DNA from: Clostridium sp. UBA699
Lineage (GTDB): Bacteria > Bacillota > Clostridia > Clostridiales > Clostridiaceae
DNA length: 60,704 nucleotides
Direction of reading: 5' to 3'
Assembly: GCA_002298915.1 (NCBI GenBank)
Contig: DBML01000030.1
Location: 1-60,704, forward strand
Positions within the stretch are counted from its first letter, which is position 1, and each line of letters opens with the position of its first letter. The notes beneath the pieces are model-generated. The model worked only from the letters and a program-made list of their open reading frames with translations, ran no database searches and was not told the origin of the DNA. The translations under genes were made by a program, and so were the position numbers. Below, in pieces: positions 17,413 to 26,721 of the stretch.

Positions 17413-18270
17413 TTAATGTATAGCTTTCTTTTTGTACCTCTTGCCCGATGCTTCCACGCTGTGTATCGTTATGAGCGCGTTCTCGTCGAAGCCATGCACT
17501 ATCCCCTTTAACTTTGCCAGCTCTATCCTGGAGACGACAACGTATATGACGTTCGTCGGCAGCCCCTTGTAGCCTCCGTGGCCGTCGAGCAGCGTCACAC
17601 CTCTGCCAAGCCTGGCGATCAGAGCTTCGGAGATGTCCTCGTATGCTTCAGAAATGATGAAAACACCTTTCGACTCGTCGAGACCTTCTACGACGATGTC
17701 GATGACCTTGTACGCTATGAAGTAGGTTATCAGGGAGTACATCGCCCTGTCCCAGCCGTAGACGAAGCCCGCCGCGCTGAGTATGAAAAGGTTGAAAACC
17801 ATGACTATCTCGCCTATGGAAAAGCTTGTACGCTTGTCCAGGATTATGGCGACCGCCTCTGTCCCGTCCAGTGAACCCCCGTTCCTTATTATGAGGCCGA
17901 CTCCGGCGCCGTTTATGATGCCGCCGAATATGGACGACAGGAATACATCATTAGTAAGGCTTGGAACCGGACCGAGGTAAGTGACTCCGATGGAGAGGCA
18001 GCACACCGCGAATATTGTCGATATCGCGAAGGTCTTGCCTATCTGCTTGTAGCCGACATAGAAGAACGGAAAGTTAAGAAGAACAATGAACATCCCTACA
18101 GGGAGCCCTGAAAGATAACTGCTCATGATTGAAATGCCGATAACGCCGCCGTCAACGATTTTGTTTGGAATAAGAAAAATCTCCAGTGCGATGGAAACCA
18201 GGGCGGCGCCGATAATAATGAAAACAAATCTACTCACAACTAAATAGGCCTTGTAGAGCTTGCTTTTCAT
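17413..18270 (-). CDS. YitT family membrane protein
   Basis: This 285-residue protein combines a YitT (DUF161) membrane domain of about five helices with a cytosolic C-terminal DUF2179 domain of roughly 80 residues (SEAYEDISEALIARLGRGVTLL, in two motifs). The glycine-rich GGIINGAGVGLIIRNGGSLDG segment is typical. DUF2179 resembles small ligand-binding domains. The family's transport role is unproven. Its own promoter lies upstream, and it probably heads the transcript that runs through rhomboid to rnhA. Confidence 0.85.
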   Translation of the reverse strand: MKSKLYKAYLVVSRFVFIIIGAALVSIALEIFLIPNKIVDGGVIGISIMSSYLSGLPVGMFIVLLNFPFFYVGYKQIGKTFAISTIFAVCCLSIGVTYLGPVPSLTNDVFLSSIFGGIINGAGVGLIIRNGGSLDGTEAVAIILDKRTSFSIGEIVMVFNLFILSAAGFVYGWDRAMYSLITYFIAYKVIDIVVEGLDESKGVFIISEAYEDISEALIARLGRGVTLLDGHGGYKGLPTNVIYVVVSRIELAKLKGIVHGFDENALITIHSVEASGKRYKKKAIH

Positions 18271-18340
18271 AATACCCCTCCCGTGTTAATTTTTCAGAGA
18301 AATGAATATTTCAAATGCCTATTGCTGCATTTTGGAAACC

Positions 18341-18400
18341 TTCTCTAGAAAATTGTATCACAAAGCACTGATTCAGGCAACTTTTCCCATTCCTGGGCGG
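18341..18400 (-). promoter_or_regulatory. Promoter region of yitT and unassigned hairpin
   Basis: On the minus strand TTGCCT, 17 bases and TACAAT lie near 18355-18384. Upstream, at about 18400-18418, GGCGGCC and GGCCGCC form a strong stem-loop without a T run. The rest of 18271-18467 holds no gene. Confidence 0.5.
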
Positions 18401-18467
18401 CCCTGCACAGGCCGCCAAATTGAATAATCCGCGCGTCCGGGTTTCAAATTTCCGTCACCGCAATTGC

Positions 18468-19151
18468 TTATACCGCTTTATCCATCTTTATTATATAATA
18501 TGCGGCAAAACCTGTTAATAGCGCCAGGATAAATAATCCAAAAAATGCCGCGCCAGAAGCAAGGTGCATCTGGTTCACAGCCACTTCGTAGCTGCCGATG
18601 AAACCGAAAATAATAAACGCTGCCGCAGAGATCAGCTTAACCGTCCTCTCAGGTATGTTCTTGCAAAGCACTACTCCAATGAATATCCCTATTGCGTCTG
18701 CAATAAGCATGCCTGTGGTTGTGCCCATAAGAATCGAAAGCGGGTCCATCGGGAACTTTGTCGAAAGAGCAATGGTGGCAAGCTGGGTTTTGTCTCCCAT
18801 TTCAGCGATGAAGAAAGCCAGCGCCACGGTTGCAACTGCACCGTATTTTGTCGTCCTGTTTTCTTCGCCCTCGAGCTTGTCTCCCCTGATCGTCCACAGG
18901 CCGAATACAATGAAGGAAAGCGAGGCTATAGCCTGGATCCAAACCTGCGCACTGCCGAATCTGGTAATGTAGTTTCCCACACCAACAGCGAGGGCATGAT
19001 TGAATATCGTTGCGATAAACACACCCAGCATAACCTTGGAAGCCTTGAACCTGGTAGCCAGGGCCATTGCAAGAAGCTGTGTCTTGTCCCCCATCTCAGC
19101 AAGAACTACGGCACCAGCCGAAAAAAGGTAAGGTAATAAGTCAAAGTTCAA
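18468..19151 (-). CDS. TMEM165/GDT1 family manganese exporter
   Basis: This membrane protein has two repeats, each with the diagnostic E-x-GDK motif: LAEMGDKTQLLAMAL near residue 15 and IAEMGDKTQLATIAL near 120. UPF0016/GDT1 proteins are cation exporters; bacterial ones such as MneA export Mn2+. A yybP-ykoY Mn2+ riboswitch directly upstream supports manganese export. I prefer a TTG start at 19151 with GAGAGG nine bases before it; an ATG at 19160 touches that ribosome site. The product is about 227 residues. Confidence 0.92.
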   Translation of the reverse strand: MNFDLLPYLFSAGAVVLAEMGDKTQLLAMALATRFKASKVMLGVFIATIFNHALAVGVGNYITRFGSAQVWIQAIASLSFIVFGLWTIRGDKLEGEENRTTKYGAVATVALAFFIAEMGDKTQLATIALSTKFPMDPLSILMGTTTGMLIADAIGIFIGVVLCKNIPERTVKLISAAAFIIFGFIGSYEVAVNQMHLASGAAFFGLFILALLTGFAAYYIIKMDKAV

Positions 19152-19185
19152 AAATATCATCCTCTCTTCTCAAATTGATTAAAGC

Positions 19186-19325
19186 AATAAAAAAAGACTT
19201 CAAGCATAACCCGTTATACAATAAACAGGTCATGCCAAAAGTCTCGTTACCAAAACAGGCTACAAAGCCAGGTGAGTTGTTCACCAGCATGTTGACTTTG
19301 TATAAAAACTACTCCCTTTTAACCA
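19186..19325 (-). ncRNA. yybP-ykoY manganese riboswitch with terminator
   Basis: Read on the minus strand, the leader contains AAAAGGGAGTAG, GTCAACATGC, CTGGCTTTGTAGCC and AACGAGACTTTTGGC, the conserved core of the Mn2+-sensing yybP-ykoY class. A long stem (GACTT..GGCATGACC with GGGTTATGC..GAAGTC) and a seven-T run follow at about 19186-19246. Mn2+ binding is expected to prevent termination and switch on the exporter. Confidence 0.92.
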
Positions 19326-19329
19326 TATC

Positions 19330-19359
19330 ATGATAGCACAGGCTAGCAGTGGTTGTCAA
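19330..19359 (-). promoter_or_regulatory. Sigma-A promoter of the Mn2+ riboswitch transcript
   Basis: TTGACA, an 18-base spacer and TATCAT on the minus strand, immediately before the riboswitch core. Confidence 0.8.
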
Positions 19360-19363
19360 CCGG

Positions 19364-19786
19364 CTATTTCCTGAGGTTGGGCGAGTCGAAGAATAGCCCT
19401 GCAACGCTCAGCACGCCGTCTTTTTCGGAGGTTACCACCTTCACCACCACGTATTCCTCCTCCTTGTCGAACTTCGCTTTGTAGTACGCAATGACGTACT
19501 GGCCCGATTTTTCCGTCTTCCAAAACTCCTTGCTCTGGTAGGTCCCTACCTTGGAGCCGAGCAGTGTGTTCATCTTGTCGAAGGCCTCGGCCGTGAAGGT
19601 GCTCTTCATCTTGCCGTCCATGTCCTTCAGGAAAGCCTCCCTGTCGCCGCTCTTTATGCTCTGAAGTATGTTGTCTGCGATGGGCTCAACGCGGCCCTTG
19701 AACGACTCGTCTGCGCTTCCCGACGAGCAGCCTGCTAACGCAGCGACAGCCAGGACCAGCACAAAAGCTACAAAAATTCTCTTCAT
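19364..19786 (-). CDS. DUF3887-like lipoprotein
   Basis: This 140-residue protein has a lipoprotein signal peptide with the lipobox LAGC at about residues 17-20, so it should be anchored outside the membrane by a lipidated Cys. The mature part resembles DUF3887, an NTF2-like fold (ADNILQSIKSGDREAFLKDM, FYKAKF-like strand, and a C-terminal VAGLFFDSP). The role is unknown. It overlaps the 3' end of the epimerase gene by four bases (ATGA) and ends the operon. Confidence 0.75.
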   Translation of the reverse strand: MKRIFVAFVLVLAVAALAGCSSGSADESFKGRVEPIADNILQSIKSGDREAFLKDMDGKMKSTFTAEAFDKMNTLLGSKVGTYQSKEFWKTEKSGQYVIAYYKAKFDKEEEYVVVKVVTSEKDGVLSVAGLFFDSPNLRK

Positions 19787-20949
19787 GGTTCTATTCTCGC
19801 CTCCTCATCAACATTGAAATCTATGTCGAAAAATTCTTTTGGCCTGCGGTCCAGGCGCCTCAGCAAGCCTGCCGTGGCCTTGACATGAGCATCCAGGCAG
19901 CCTGCCCTATAGTAGGGATTTGATATGCTTGTTCCCTGCAGCTTCATGGCCAGAGCCTTCCTGATACCATCCGCAATATCATCTTTTCTGCAGGGTACAT
20001 CAATCACGCTGTTCCCCCGCGTTCTCCCCTTCTGCCTGTCGCCTACGTTCACCGTGAACACGCCTAGTGACGGCGCCTCGATAAGCCCCGAGGACGAGTT
20101 CCCGACAAAGCATTCCGAGTTGAAGAGCAGAGCATGGAAATCCTCCATCCTCAGGTTCACCATGTAATCGCAGCCGTATTCGCTGCAGTATTCCTTTATG
20201 CGGTCCCTGATGAACTTTGAATTCACGTCGGCGTTGTTGCCTATGAACTTAAGGTCGTAGTCGCCCCTGAAGCTGTCAAGCGCCTCCAGCAGCTCCCTTG
20301 CGGCAGCGTTCGGATCCATGTTCGTTGCAGTTTCCGGATGAAAAAGGATGACCATGTACCCTCTGCCGGCCTCGGCCTGTCTTTTCTTCCCCTCCAAATG
20401 CCTTAAAGCCCTTTCAGCCCCAAGGGCTCCAAGGCAGTACACGTCGGCCGGGTTCTCCCCGAGCTGGAGCACCCTCTTCCGGTGCTCAGCCGTGCTCGTG
20501 AAATGGTACCTGCTCATCTTCGTTATGCTGTGGCGTATGAACTCGTCGCTGTTCCCGTAGGTTGCCTCTCCGCCGTAGAGGTGCAGTATCGGAATGTTGT
20601 TCATGGCAGCCGCTGCTGCCACCGTGAGCATCTCGTACCTGTCTCCAAGGACTATCACCAGGTCGTACCTGTTCCTGCCGAAATGCTCCCCAAAGGAGCG
20701 CAGGCATACCGACATGCTGTTCAGTATCCCGGTTCTGTTGCTCGTGTCGATGCCGATCGGCACCTCCAGGTCGATCCTTATCCCGTCCGCTCTGATCTCC
20801 TCCGCCGTGCTGCCGTACTCCTCCTCAAGGTGCGCTCCCGTTACGAGCAGCCCCAGCTCCAAAGCCTCGTCCTTGTTCAGCTCGAGCAGGTACTCTTTTA
20901 CGATCCCGTAATCCGCCCTTGTGCTTGACGCATATCCAACCTTTTTCAC
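19783..20949 (-). CDS. neuC: UDP-N-acetylglucosamine 2-epimerase (hydrolysing), NeuC type
   Basis: NeuC-type enzymes convert UDP-GlcNAc to ManNAc and UDP, the first step of sialic acid or related nonulosonate synthesis. The 388 residues have the GT-B-like epimerase fold. Conserved segments include ASSTRADYGIVK, LGLLVTGAHLEEEYGST, VLGDRYEMLTVAAAA, LHLYGGEATYGNSDEF and the C-terminal VGNSSSGLIEAPSLG with DRQKGRTRG. No neuB or neuA lies nearby, so the end product is unclear. It overlaps the YhfC gene and the lipoprotein gene by four bases each. Confidence 0.88.
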   Translation of the reverse strand: MKKVGYASSTRADYGIVKEYLLELNKDEALELGLLVTGAHLEEEYGSTAEEIRADGIRIDLEVPIGIDTSNRTGILNSMSVCLRSFGEHFGRNRYDLVIVLGDRYEMLTVAAAAAMNNIPILHLYGGEATYGNSDEFIRHSITKMSRYHFTSTAEHRKRVLQLGENPADVYCLGALGAERALRHLEGKKRQAEAGRGYMVILFHPETATNMDPNAAARELLEALDSFRGDYDLKFIGNNADVNSKFIRDRIKEYCSEYGCDYMVNLRMEDFHALLFNSECFVGNSSSGLIEAPSLGVFTVNVGDRQKGRTRGNSVIDVPCRKDDIADGIRKALAMKLQGTSISNPYYRAGCLDAHVKATAGLLRRLDRRPKEFFDIDFNVDEEARIEP

Positions 20950-21719
20950 GGTTTATCCTCCCCCTCTTCCCAGCGGGACTTCTTCCCCGATTTTATAATG
21001 AACCATATGCTTGCCGCCGCTACAGCCGCAAGGCCGGCCTCTATCAGCATGACATCCGGTATCATTCCTTTCTGGTATAGGGCCGCTGGAAAGTCCACAG
21101 CTGCGTGGATAAGCAAAGCGTACAACACGTATCTGAACTTATTCAGCCTTACCCCGTAAAGGACGATAAGGGATAGCGCGATCTGAAGGGCAAGGGCGAA
21201 CAGCCTCTCGAAGCCTGACAAGAGGAAAAGCCAAGGCGCGGTTCCTGACAGGGCTGCCCTGAACCCCTCAAGCTGTGCTGGCAGGTTCCCCGCGTTCATC
21301 ATGAAGGAGAGGTAAAGACTCTGAGCCGCAGCCAGCCCGCCTACCAGCAATGCCTCTATGCCGCCGTGGCCTATGCCGTAGGCTATTCCGTCCTCCCAGC
21401 GCTCCCTTCCTTTAAGAAGAAACCTGAATCCCAGATAACGCCCCGACTCCTCGAATATCCCCGCCGCCAGAGCCCCGTATATCGCATAGGCCCAGGGATT
21501 GTCGAGGATCATCGAGGTTTCGAAGTTGGTCCTGAGGAAATATACGTGCATTGCGTTCTCCAGCACAAGCACGAAAACAAAGAAGATCAGCGCACCTACA
21601 ACCATATCCCTTAAGGTGCCCCTGTGTTTTCTGGCGAACCATACCGCCAACCCGACCGGCAAAAACGCTGCAAGCACCAGGCTTACAGCCATGGCTGCCA
21701 TAGAAGCTAAGCTTACCAT
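20946..21719 (-). CDS. YhfC family intramembrane metalloprotease
   Basis: This 257-residue protein has about seven membrane helices and the YhfC motifs AGIFEESGRYLGFRFLL, with paired glutamates, and IGHGGIEALLVGG, with a catalytic-type His and Glu. It is distantly related to the CPBP superfamily. The last residues are charged. It is the first gene of a three-gene coupled operon with the NeuC-type epimerase and a lipoprotein. The substrate is unknown. Confidence 0.82.
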   Translation of the reverse strand: MVSLASMAAMAVSLVLAAFLPVGLAVWFARKHRGTLRDMVVGALIFFVFVLVLENAMHVYFLRTNFETSMILDNPWAYAIYGALAAGIFEESGRYLGFRFLLKGRERWEDGIAYGIGHGGIEALLVGGLAAAQSLYLSFMMNAGNLPAQLEGFRAALSGTAPWLFLLSGFERLFALALQIALSLIVLYGVRLNKFRYVLYALLIHAAVDFPAALYQKGMIPDVMLIEAGLAAVAAASIWFIIKSGKKSRWEEGEDKP

Positions 21720-21809
21720 AAGAACTCCCCCCCTTAATGATTCAATTATATCACAAGAGGCATAATCTTACATTCCTGCATATGTATTGGTTGAAAGGAG
21801 TTGATAAGC

Positions 21810-22034
21810 ATGGCAGTAACATCAAACAAAAGCGACTGCAACATGGTGATCAGGTACAACGAGGGGGTCGACAAGTACGGGCTGGACATAGTGAAGTCCC
21901 AGAAATTCGCCGGAGTCAAGACTACGGCTCTGGACCAGGACATCTACGACGTAGCAAAAGCGCTTGAAACACTGATGCCGACCGCACTTGTGGAGATCGT
22001 CAGGAATGACGAGAACGCGCTGATTAACGAGTAA
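21810..22034 (+). CDS. DUF1659 protein
   Basis: This 74-residue protein (MAVTSNKSDCNMVIRYNEGV onward) matches the DUF1659 pattern, with a central FAGVKTTALDQDIYDVAKAL segment. The ATG at 21810 has AAAGGAG nine bases upstream. DUF1659 genes recur next to DUF2922 and YvrJ genes in Firmicutes, as here. Function is unknown. Confidence 0.8.
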   Translation: MAVTSNKSDCNMVIRYNEGVDKYGLDIVKSQKFAGVKTTALDQDIYDVAKALETLMPTALVEIVRNDENALINE

Positions 22035-22055
22035 GAATAAGGAGGGCAACGAGCT

Positions 22056-22274
22056 ATGAGCAAGACTTTAACAATGAGCTTTTTGAATGAAGAAGGCAAG
22101 AGGGCAGCTATAAGGTTGAACACCGTCAAGGAAGGCGTTACAGAACTGGAAGTGCAAAGCGCAATGGACATCATCCTGGCCAGGAACGTTTTCGTCACCA
22201 AGGGTGGCGACCTCAAGACAAAGGATTCGGCTGTCATAGTGAGCAGGGAAAACACCGAGCTTGCGGTGAGATAG
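22056..22274 (+). CDS. DUF2922 protein
   Basis: This 72-residue protein fits DUF2922: it opens with SKTLTMSFLNEEGKRAAIRL and closes with AVIVSRENTELAVR. AAGGAGGGCAACGAGCT precedes the ATG. It is the middle gene of the DUF1659-DUF2922-YvrJ trio. No enzymatic motif is seen. Confidence 0.8.
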   Translation: MSKTLTMSFLNEEGKRAAIRLNTVKEGVTELEVQSAMDIILARNVFVTKGGDLKTKDSAVIVSRENTELAVR

Positions 22275-22291
22275 CGGCCAGGTGCGATGAC

Positions 22292-22444
22292 ATGGGCAGC
22301 GATCTTCTGACTATGATTGGAAACGTCGGTTTCCCCATCGCGGTTTCCGTTTACCTCCTGGTACGGATAGAGGGCAAGCTTGAAGTCCTCTCCACCAGCA
22401 TCAACAACCTGTCAAACGTGATTAACCGCCTGGAACGATCCTGA
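22292..22444 (+). CDS. YvrJ family small membrane protein
   Basis: This 50-residue frame has one hydrophobic helix near the N-terminus (MIGNVGFPIAVSVYLLVRIE) followed by a short amphipathic tail (LEVLSTSINNLSNVI). That is the YvrJ pattern. AGGTG lies eight bases before the ATG at 22292. It is probably anchored in the membrane with its C-terminus in the cytosol. Function is unknown. Confidence 0.75.
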   Translation: MGSDLLTMIGNVGFPIAVSVYLLVRIEGKLEVLSTSINNLSNVINRLERS

Positions 22445-22469
22445 TCCCGAGGTCGGGGGAAGAAAACTT

Positions 22470-22517
22470 AAAGGAGCAGCTCCAAAACCATCAGGTTTTG
22501 AAGCTGCTCCTTTTCTT
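22470..22517. terminator. Bidirectional terminator between yvrJ and the GGDEF-EAL gene
   Basis: AAGGAGCAGCT pairs with AGCTGCTCCTT around an inner CAAAACC/GGTTTTG stem. T runs on both strands allow it to serve the two converging genes. Confidence 0.85.
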
Positions 22518-25330
22518 CATATGCCGGTCTTTTTTGCGCCCCTAAGAAGCATCTCCGCCTCTTCCGGAGGCATCGGTTTTCCTGTTAGGAACCCCTGAAC
22601 CTCGTCACAGCCTGTTGCCTTGAGAGCATCGTACTGCGACTGCCTTGACACGCCCTCCGCGACAACCCTGAGCCCCATCTTGTGTGCGAGCTCCACTATG
22701 CTGTGGATTATGGCCGCAGCCTTCGAAGACTCCGTCACCTGCTCCGTCAAGGCCCTGTCTATCTTTATGGAGTCGAGGGGTACCCTGGCGAGGTAGGTAA
22801 GTGAAGAGTATCCTGTTCCGAAATCGTCAAGGGACACCTTGACCCCGTCCCCGGAAAGCTCCTCGACCGTCCTGCTGTTGAACCTTATATCGCCCATTAT
22901 GATGCTTTCTGTGATCTCGATGCCCAGTGCGTCCGCCGGAAGCCCCGTTCTGCCCAGCAGCCCCCTGACCGTTTCAAGGAACGACGCATCATTCAGCTGG
23001 AGTGCAGATATGTTCACAGAAGTGAATATGTCTCCAAGCCCCTTCAGCCTCCAAAGCTTGTTCTGCCTGCACACGGTCTCAATCACCCATCTGCCCAGCT
23101 CTACCATGAAGCCCGTCTCCTCGGCGGTGGCGATGAATTCCGGGGCAGGTACGTATCCGAGGTCCGGGGAGTTCCACCTCAGAAGGGCTTCTAAGCCCGT
23201 AATCTCTCCGGTGCTGAAGCTGAAGCACGGCTGGTAGTGGACCCTGATGTCCCCGCTTTTTATTGCTTCCCTTAGCCCCTTGTCGATCTCGGCCCTCCTA
23301 ACCAGGTCCATGTTCATGCCTATGTTGTAGAACTTGAACTTGTTCTTGCCGCTCTCCTTCGCCTTGTACATGGCGGTGTCGGCGTTCTTAAGGAGCGCGG
23401 CCGAATCAGTGCCGTCCTCCGGGTACAGTGTGACCCCGACGCTTGCGGTGACAAAAACCTGCTTGTCCTTTATCGTGAAGCTGTTAATGAACGTCTGCGT
23501 CAGCTGGTACGCAAGGTCTGTTATCTCCCGCATGTCCTTCGTGCCGTACTTTATGACGAGGAATTCGTCCCCGCTCAGCCTGCCCACGTAGCTGCTTCCG
23601 CCTGCGCATTTTATGAGCCTTGCGGCTGCTGCCGCCAGAAGGCTGTCGCCGCAGTCGTGGCCCATAGTGTCGTTGACTTTCTTGAAATCGTCCAGGTCTA
23701 CGAAAAAGACCGCGCCCTTTTCATGCCTGGCCTGCATCTCCACAAGCTTGTCGTCCAGCAATTTCATTATGGAGGCCCTGTTCATGAGCCCCGTGAGCTT
23801 GTCGTAGTATGCTAGGTGCCTTATCTCCTCCTCGTATTTCTTCTCTGAGGATATGTCGCCTATGTAACCGTAGGCCCTTACGCTCTTGTCCTTTTGACGG
23901 AGGACCTTCCCTCTCGCCTGAAGCCATTTGTATTCCCCTGTCGCAACCTTAAGCCTGAACTCAGAAGCGAACGTTTCCGGCCCGTCCTTCAGCTCGGTGT
24001 AGGACCTGAACACAGTTCTCCTGTCATCGGGGTGGATGTATTTCATGTAGTCCTCCAGGTCCACCTTGATGTCTTGGTCGTATCCCGTGATCTCCTTCCA
24101 TTTGCCCGATGCCCTGAACCTGTTGCCAGGTATGTCGAGCTCCCAGACAGCATCGTTTGTGCCTTCAAGCGCGAGCTGGTAGCGCTCCTCGCTCTGCTTT
24201 CTCTTCCTTATGTTCGTTATAAGGAGAGCGATAAGGAGAGCCAAAAGAACGAAAACCGCCAGCAGAACAAGCATTCCGGTCCTGTAGGTTTCGAAGAAGG
24301 AAAAAGGCCTGTTTATGATCACGCTCCCAGCCGGCAGGTTTGACTTGAGTATCCCATATTTCTTCATGATCTGATAGTCAAAAGTGTATACGTTCGGACT
24401 TTCCTCTGATACCGGAATATCCGAAACCGCAGTGCCTCCCAGTATCCTGGAGCCCATTTTCCCGGCATCCTTGCCCTGCAGGTACCCGCTTACAAGCTTG
24501 CCTCCCATGAAGCCGCTTCCCATGGCGAAATCGTACGCGGTGTAGACAGGCAGGTTTATCCCTTCGACAACATCCTTCGGTATAGAGTCAAGGGTGACAG
24601 GGCTTCCGCTGCGAAGTACGGGATCGGCCAGCATAAGCACCGCTGCATCATAGTAGCTGCGGTTCTTGAATTTTGAAAGGCTTCCCTCCTCGAGATTGTT
24701 TTCGAAGACAATTTCGACATCCTTGTAGCTCCCGGCAATCGCCTCGACATCAGCCCTCTGCATACTGCTAATTGCCGAGTCCGTGCTCATGACGTATATG
24801 GTTCGCAGTTGCGGCTGCATCTTTATGATGCCTTCGATCGTGCCCTTATAGTCCGGCTCCTCTACAATCCCCGTGTAGTTGCTCTTCCCCTCGAGCAGGG
24901 TGCTGCTGAAATCGTTGACCCCGCAGAACACGACAGGCGTCTCCCCGAATATCTGCTTTCCCCAGCCAAGCATGTAGTAGAACGCCTCGTTGTCGCTGCA
25001 CAGTATGAGGTCGAAGCTTATCCCCTGATACTTCAGGCTCTGGAAAGCCATGAACTCCTCATAGTAACCCTGCTTGTCCACCCTCTTGGCATCCATGTAG
25101 TCCGTGTAAATGCCAAGCTGGCCTGCTGGGAGCGAATCGAGCATCCCCCTGTTTATCTCGCTGGTCCACCTGTAATTCTCATCGTAGGAGTGTATTATCA
25201 GCACGTTCTTTGCAGCGCCCTGGCCCGTTCCCGCTGCTGCCGCCCTGAATATGCAGACGTTCAGGACGATCGCCAGTGCAATGCTGCAGGCAGCCAGGGA
25301 CTTAAATATCCTTTTCATATCCATGTGCAC
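22517..25330 (-). CDS. Membrane sensor with ABC-substrate-binding-like, PAS, GGDEF and EAL domains
   Basis: This 937-residue protein probably controls cyclic di-GMP. It has a signal-anchor helix, an extracellular domain like ABC substrate-binding proteins (about 40-345; VLIIHSYDENYRWTSEINRG), a membrane helix (about 350-375), a PAS3 domain with PAC segment, GGDEF (GRLSGDEFL) and EAL (EALLRW). The EAL domain keeps its catalytic residues (ITESI, LDDFGTGYSSL, IKIDR, VAEGV, QGFLTGKP). The GGDEF site reads SGDEF, a variant often still active. It could be bifunctional. A GTG CAC ATG start region follows GGGAGG. It has its own promoter (TTGAAA with TATCAT) near 25370-25400. Confidence 0.9.
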   Translation of the reverse strand: MHMDMKRIFKSLAACSIALAIVLNVCIFRAAAAGTGQGAAKNVLIIHSYDENYRWTSEINRGMLDSLPAGQLGIYTDYMDAKRVDKQGYYEEFMAFQSLKYQGISFDLILCSDNEAFYYMLGWGKQIFGETPVVFCGVNDFSSTLLEGKSNYTGIVEEPDYKGTIEGIIKMQPQLRTIYVMSTDSAISSMQRADVEAIAGSYKDVEIVFENNLEEGSLSKFKNRSYYDAAVLMLADPVLRSGSPVTLDSIPKDVVEGINLPVYTAYDFAMGSGFMGGKLVSGYLQGKDAGKMGSRILGGTAVSDIPVSEESPNVYTFDYQIMKKYGILKSNLPAGSVIINRPFSFFETYRTGMLVLLAVFVLLALLIALLITNIRKRKQSEERYQLALEGTNDAVWELDIPGNRFRASGKWKEITGYDQDIKVDLEDYMKYIHPDDRRTVFRSYTELKDGPETFASEFRLKVATGEYKWLQARGKVLRQKDKSVRAYGYIGDISSEKKYEEEIRHLAYYDKLTGLMNRASIMKLLDDKLVEMQARHEKGAVFFVDLDDFKKVNDTMGHDCGDSLLAAAAARLIKCAGGSSYVGRLSGDEFLVIKYGTKDMREITDLAYQLTQTFINSFTIKDKQVFVTASVGVTLYPEDGTDSAALLKNADTAMYKAKESGKNKFKFYNIGMNMDLVRRAEIDKGLREAIKSGDIRVHYQPCFSFSTGEITGLEALLRWNSPDLGYVPAPEFIATAEETGFMVELGRWVIETVCRQNKLWRLKGLGDIFTSVNISALQLNDASFLETVRGLLGRTGLPADALGIEITESIIMGDIRFNSRTVEELSGDGVKVSLDDFGTGYSSLTYLARVPLDSIKIDRALTEQVTESSKAAAIIHSIVELAHKMGLRVVAEGVSRQSQYDALKATGCDEVQGFLTGKPMPPEEAEMLLRGAKKTGI

Positions 25331-25403
25331 AGCTACCTCCCGACTGAAAATTCTTGAAGTTTAGTGATTATATGATATCATAGAGCGTTTGCAATTTTCA
25401 ACA

Positions 25404-25439
25404 AAATAAATAGTGCCGGCTAAGCTGTCCGGCACTATC
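25404..25439 (-). terminator. Terminator after the PocR-AraC gene
   Basis: ATAGTGCCGG pairs with CCGGCACTAT, followed by a T-rich tract on the minus strand. The stop codon of the AraC gene lies in the 5' arm. Confidence 0.75.
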
Positions 25440-26721
25440 TGTTCCTGTACTCTTTCGGGGTGCAGCCCTCGAGCTTCCTGAACACGCTTCCGAAATAGCT
25501 TAGCTGGCTGTAGCCTACCTTGCGGCTTATCTCGGAAACCTTGAGGTCGGTGTCCCTCAGAAGCTCCTTGGCCCTGTCTATCCTCAGCCTGTTGACGTAG
25601 TCCTTGAGCGACATGCCGTTCCTTTCGTTGAATATGGCGCTCAGGTAGTTCGGGCTGACATAGAACGTCTCCGCGAGCACGCCAAGGCTCACGTCCTGGC
25701 TGAAGCTCATCCCGATGTAGCGGTTTATCCTTTCGACAAGGCCCGCTTTCCCCCTGAGGAGCTTGCTCTCCAGAATGCTTATGCAGTCCTCTGCGAATTC
25801 CGACAGCAGCCCTTCGGCGGAACCGCAGCCGCTGCAGCTTTTCAGCTTCGCCCTGTACTTGTACCTGACCGCGAAGAAGTTGTCCCTGTCCGATGTTTCA
25901 AGGTAAAGCTTCCTCGATATCCCCATCATCATTTCCCCCGCGGTCTCCCTAACCTCCCGGTCAGGAACCGACCTCCTCCTGAGCAGCTCGGCTATCTCTG
26001 CGGCCGCCAGCTTCGAGGCGGCCCTGTCGAGCCTGCTGATAGCAGCCTCGAGCTTCTCCTCGAGATGGACCGGGTAGTCCTGACCCTCGTCGGAGATCAG
26101 CTCCCAGATGTTTTTGCTCCTGCTTTTAAGGCCCTCGGTCAGCCTCGTCCTGGCGCTCCTTTCGCTTATGCCCTTCTCCCTTGCGCCAGCTTCGATTATG
26201 TCCGAAACCAGGTCCGCCACCGACTCAAGGCTCTCCTGGAGGGCGTAAAGCCTGCTTTTGGGCAGGAGGGGTATCTCCCTGTAGGCCCTGAACAGTTCCG
26301 GGCCAAGGGTTTCCTCGAAGCCCACGTCCCTGTTTATCAGGAACTGCCCGCAGCGGAGGTAGCCTGCGATCTCTTCCTCGAACAGAATGGGGATGATCAT
26401 GGTTATGACGCCCCCGCTGCCTTCGAAAGCCTTGTCCAGCCCCGCCAGGCCGCTGTTGAACCTCTTGAGGCCTGCCTCCTCGTTCCAGAAGACCACCTCT
26501 CCGCCATGTTTGGTGACCCTGCCGTAGCTGCTGTCCAGGATGGCGAGCTCAAGCTTCAGCGTTTCGGAGACCTCCCGCTCAATCTTCTCAAGAGTGTCCC
26601 TGCCGAGTATTTCCTGTATGCTCCTGCTGCTCCTGGCGTGCTCCTTCGGAGCTTCCTTGATCTGCTTGGAAGGCGTGTAGGTTATGAGGAAGACGAGGTC
26701 CTCTTCCCCGGTGTTTATCAC
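25435..26721 (-). pseudogene. PocR-AraC regulator, 3' part of a frameshifted cupin-PocR-AraC gene
   Basis: This 428-residue frame has a PocR-type ligand-binding domain (about 40-180; FWNEEAGLKRFN, IPILFEEEIAGYLRCGQFL). A linker and a C-terminal AraC-type double helix-turn-helix follow (LGVLAETFYVSPNYLSAIF and KVSEISRKVGYSQLSYFG). Its first residues (VINTGEEDLVFLITYTPSKQ) are the missing last strands of the cupin encoded by the preceding frame, in the -1 register. The GTG start overlaps that frame's TGA by four bases. It may still be made as a separate protein by coupling. It lies directly downstream of ilvD. Confidence 0.75.

Noticed and set aside
18395..18420. Strong GGCGGCC/GGCCGCC hairpin as terminator of the GDT1-family gene
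   Set aside because: No T run follows on either strand, so it is not an intrinsic terminator; its role is open.
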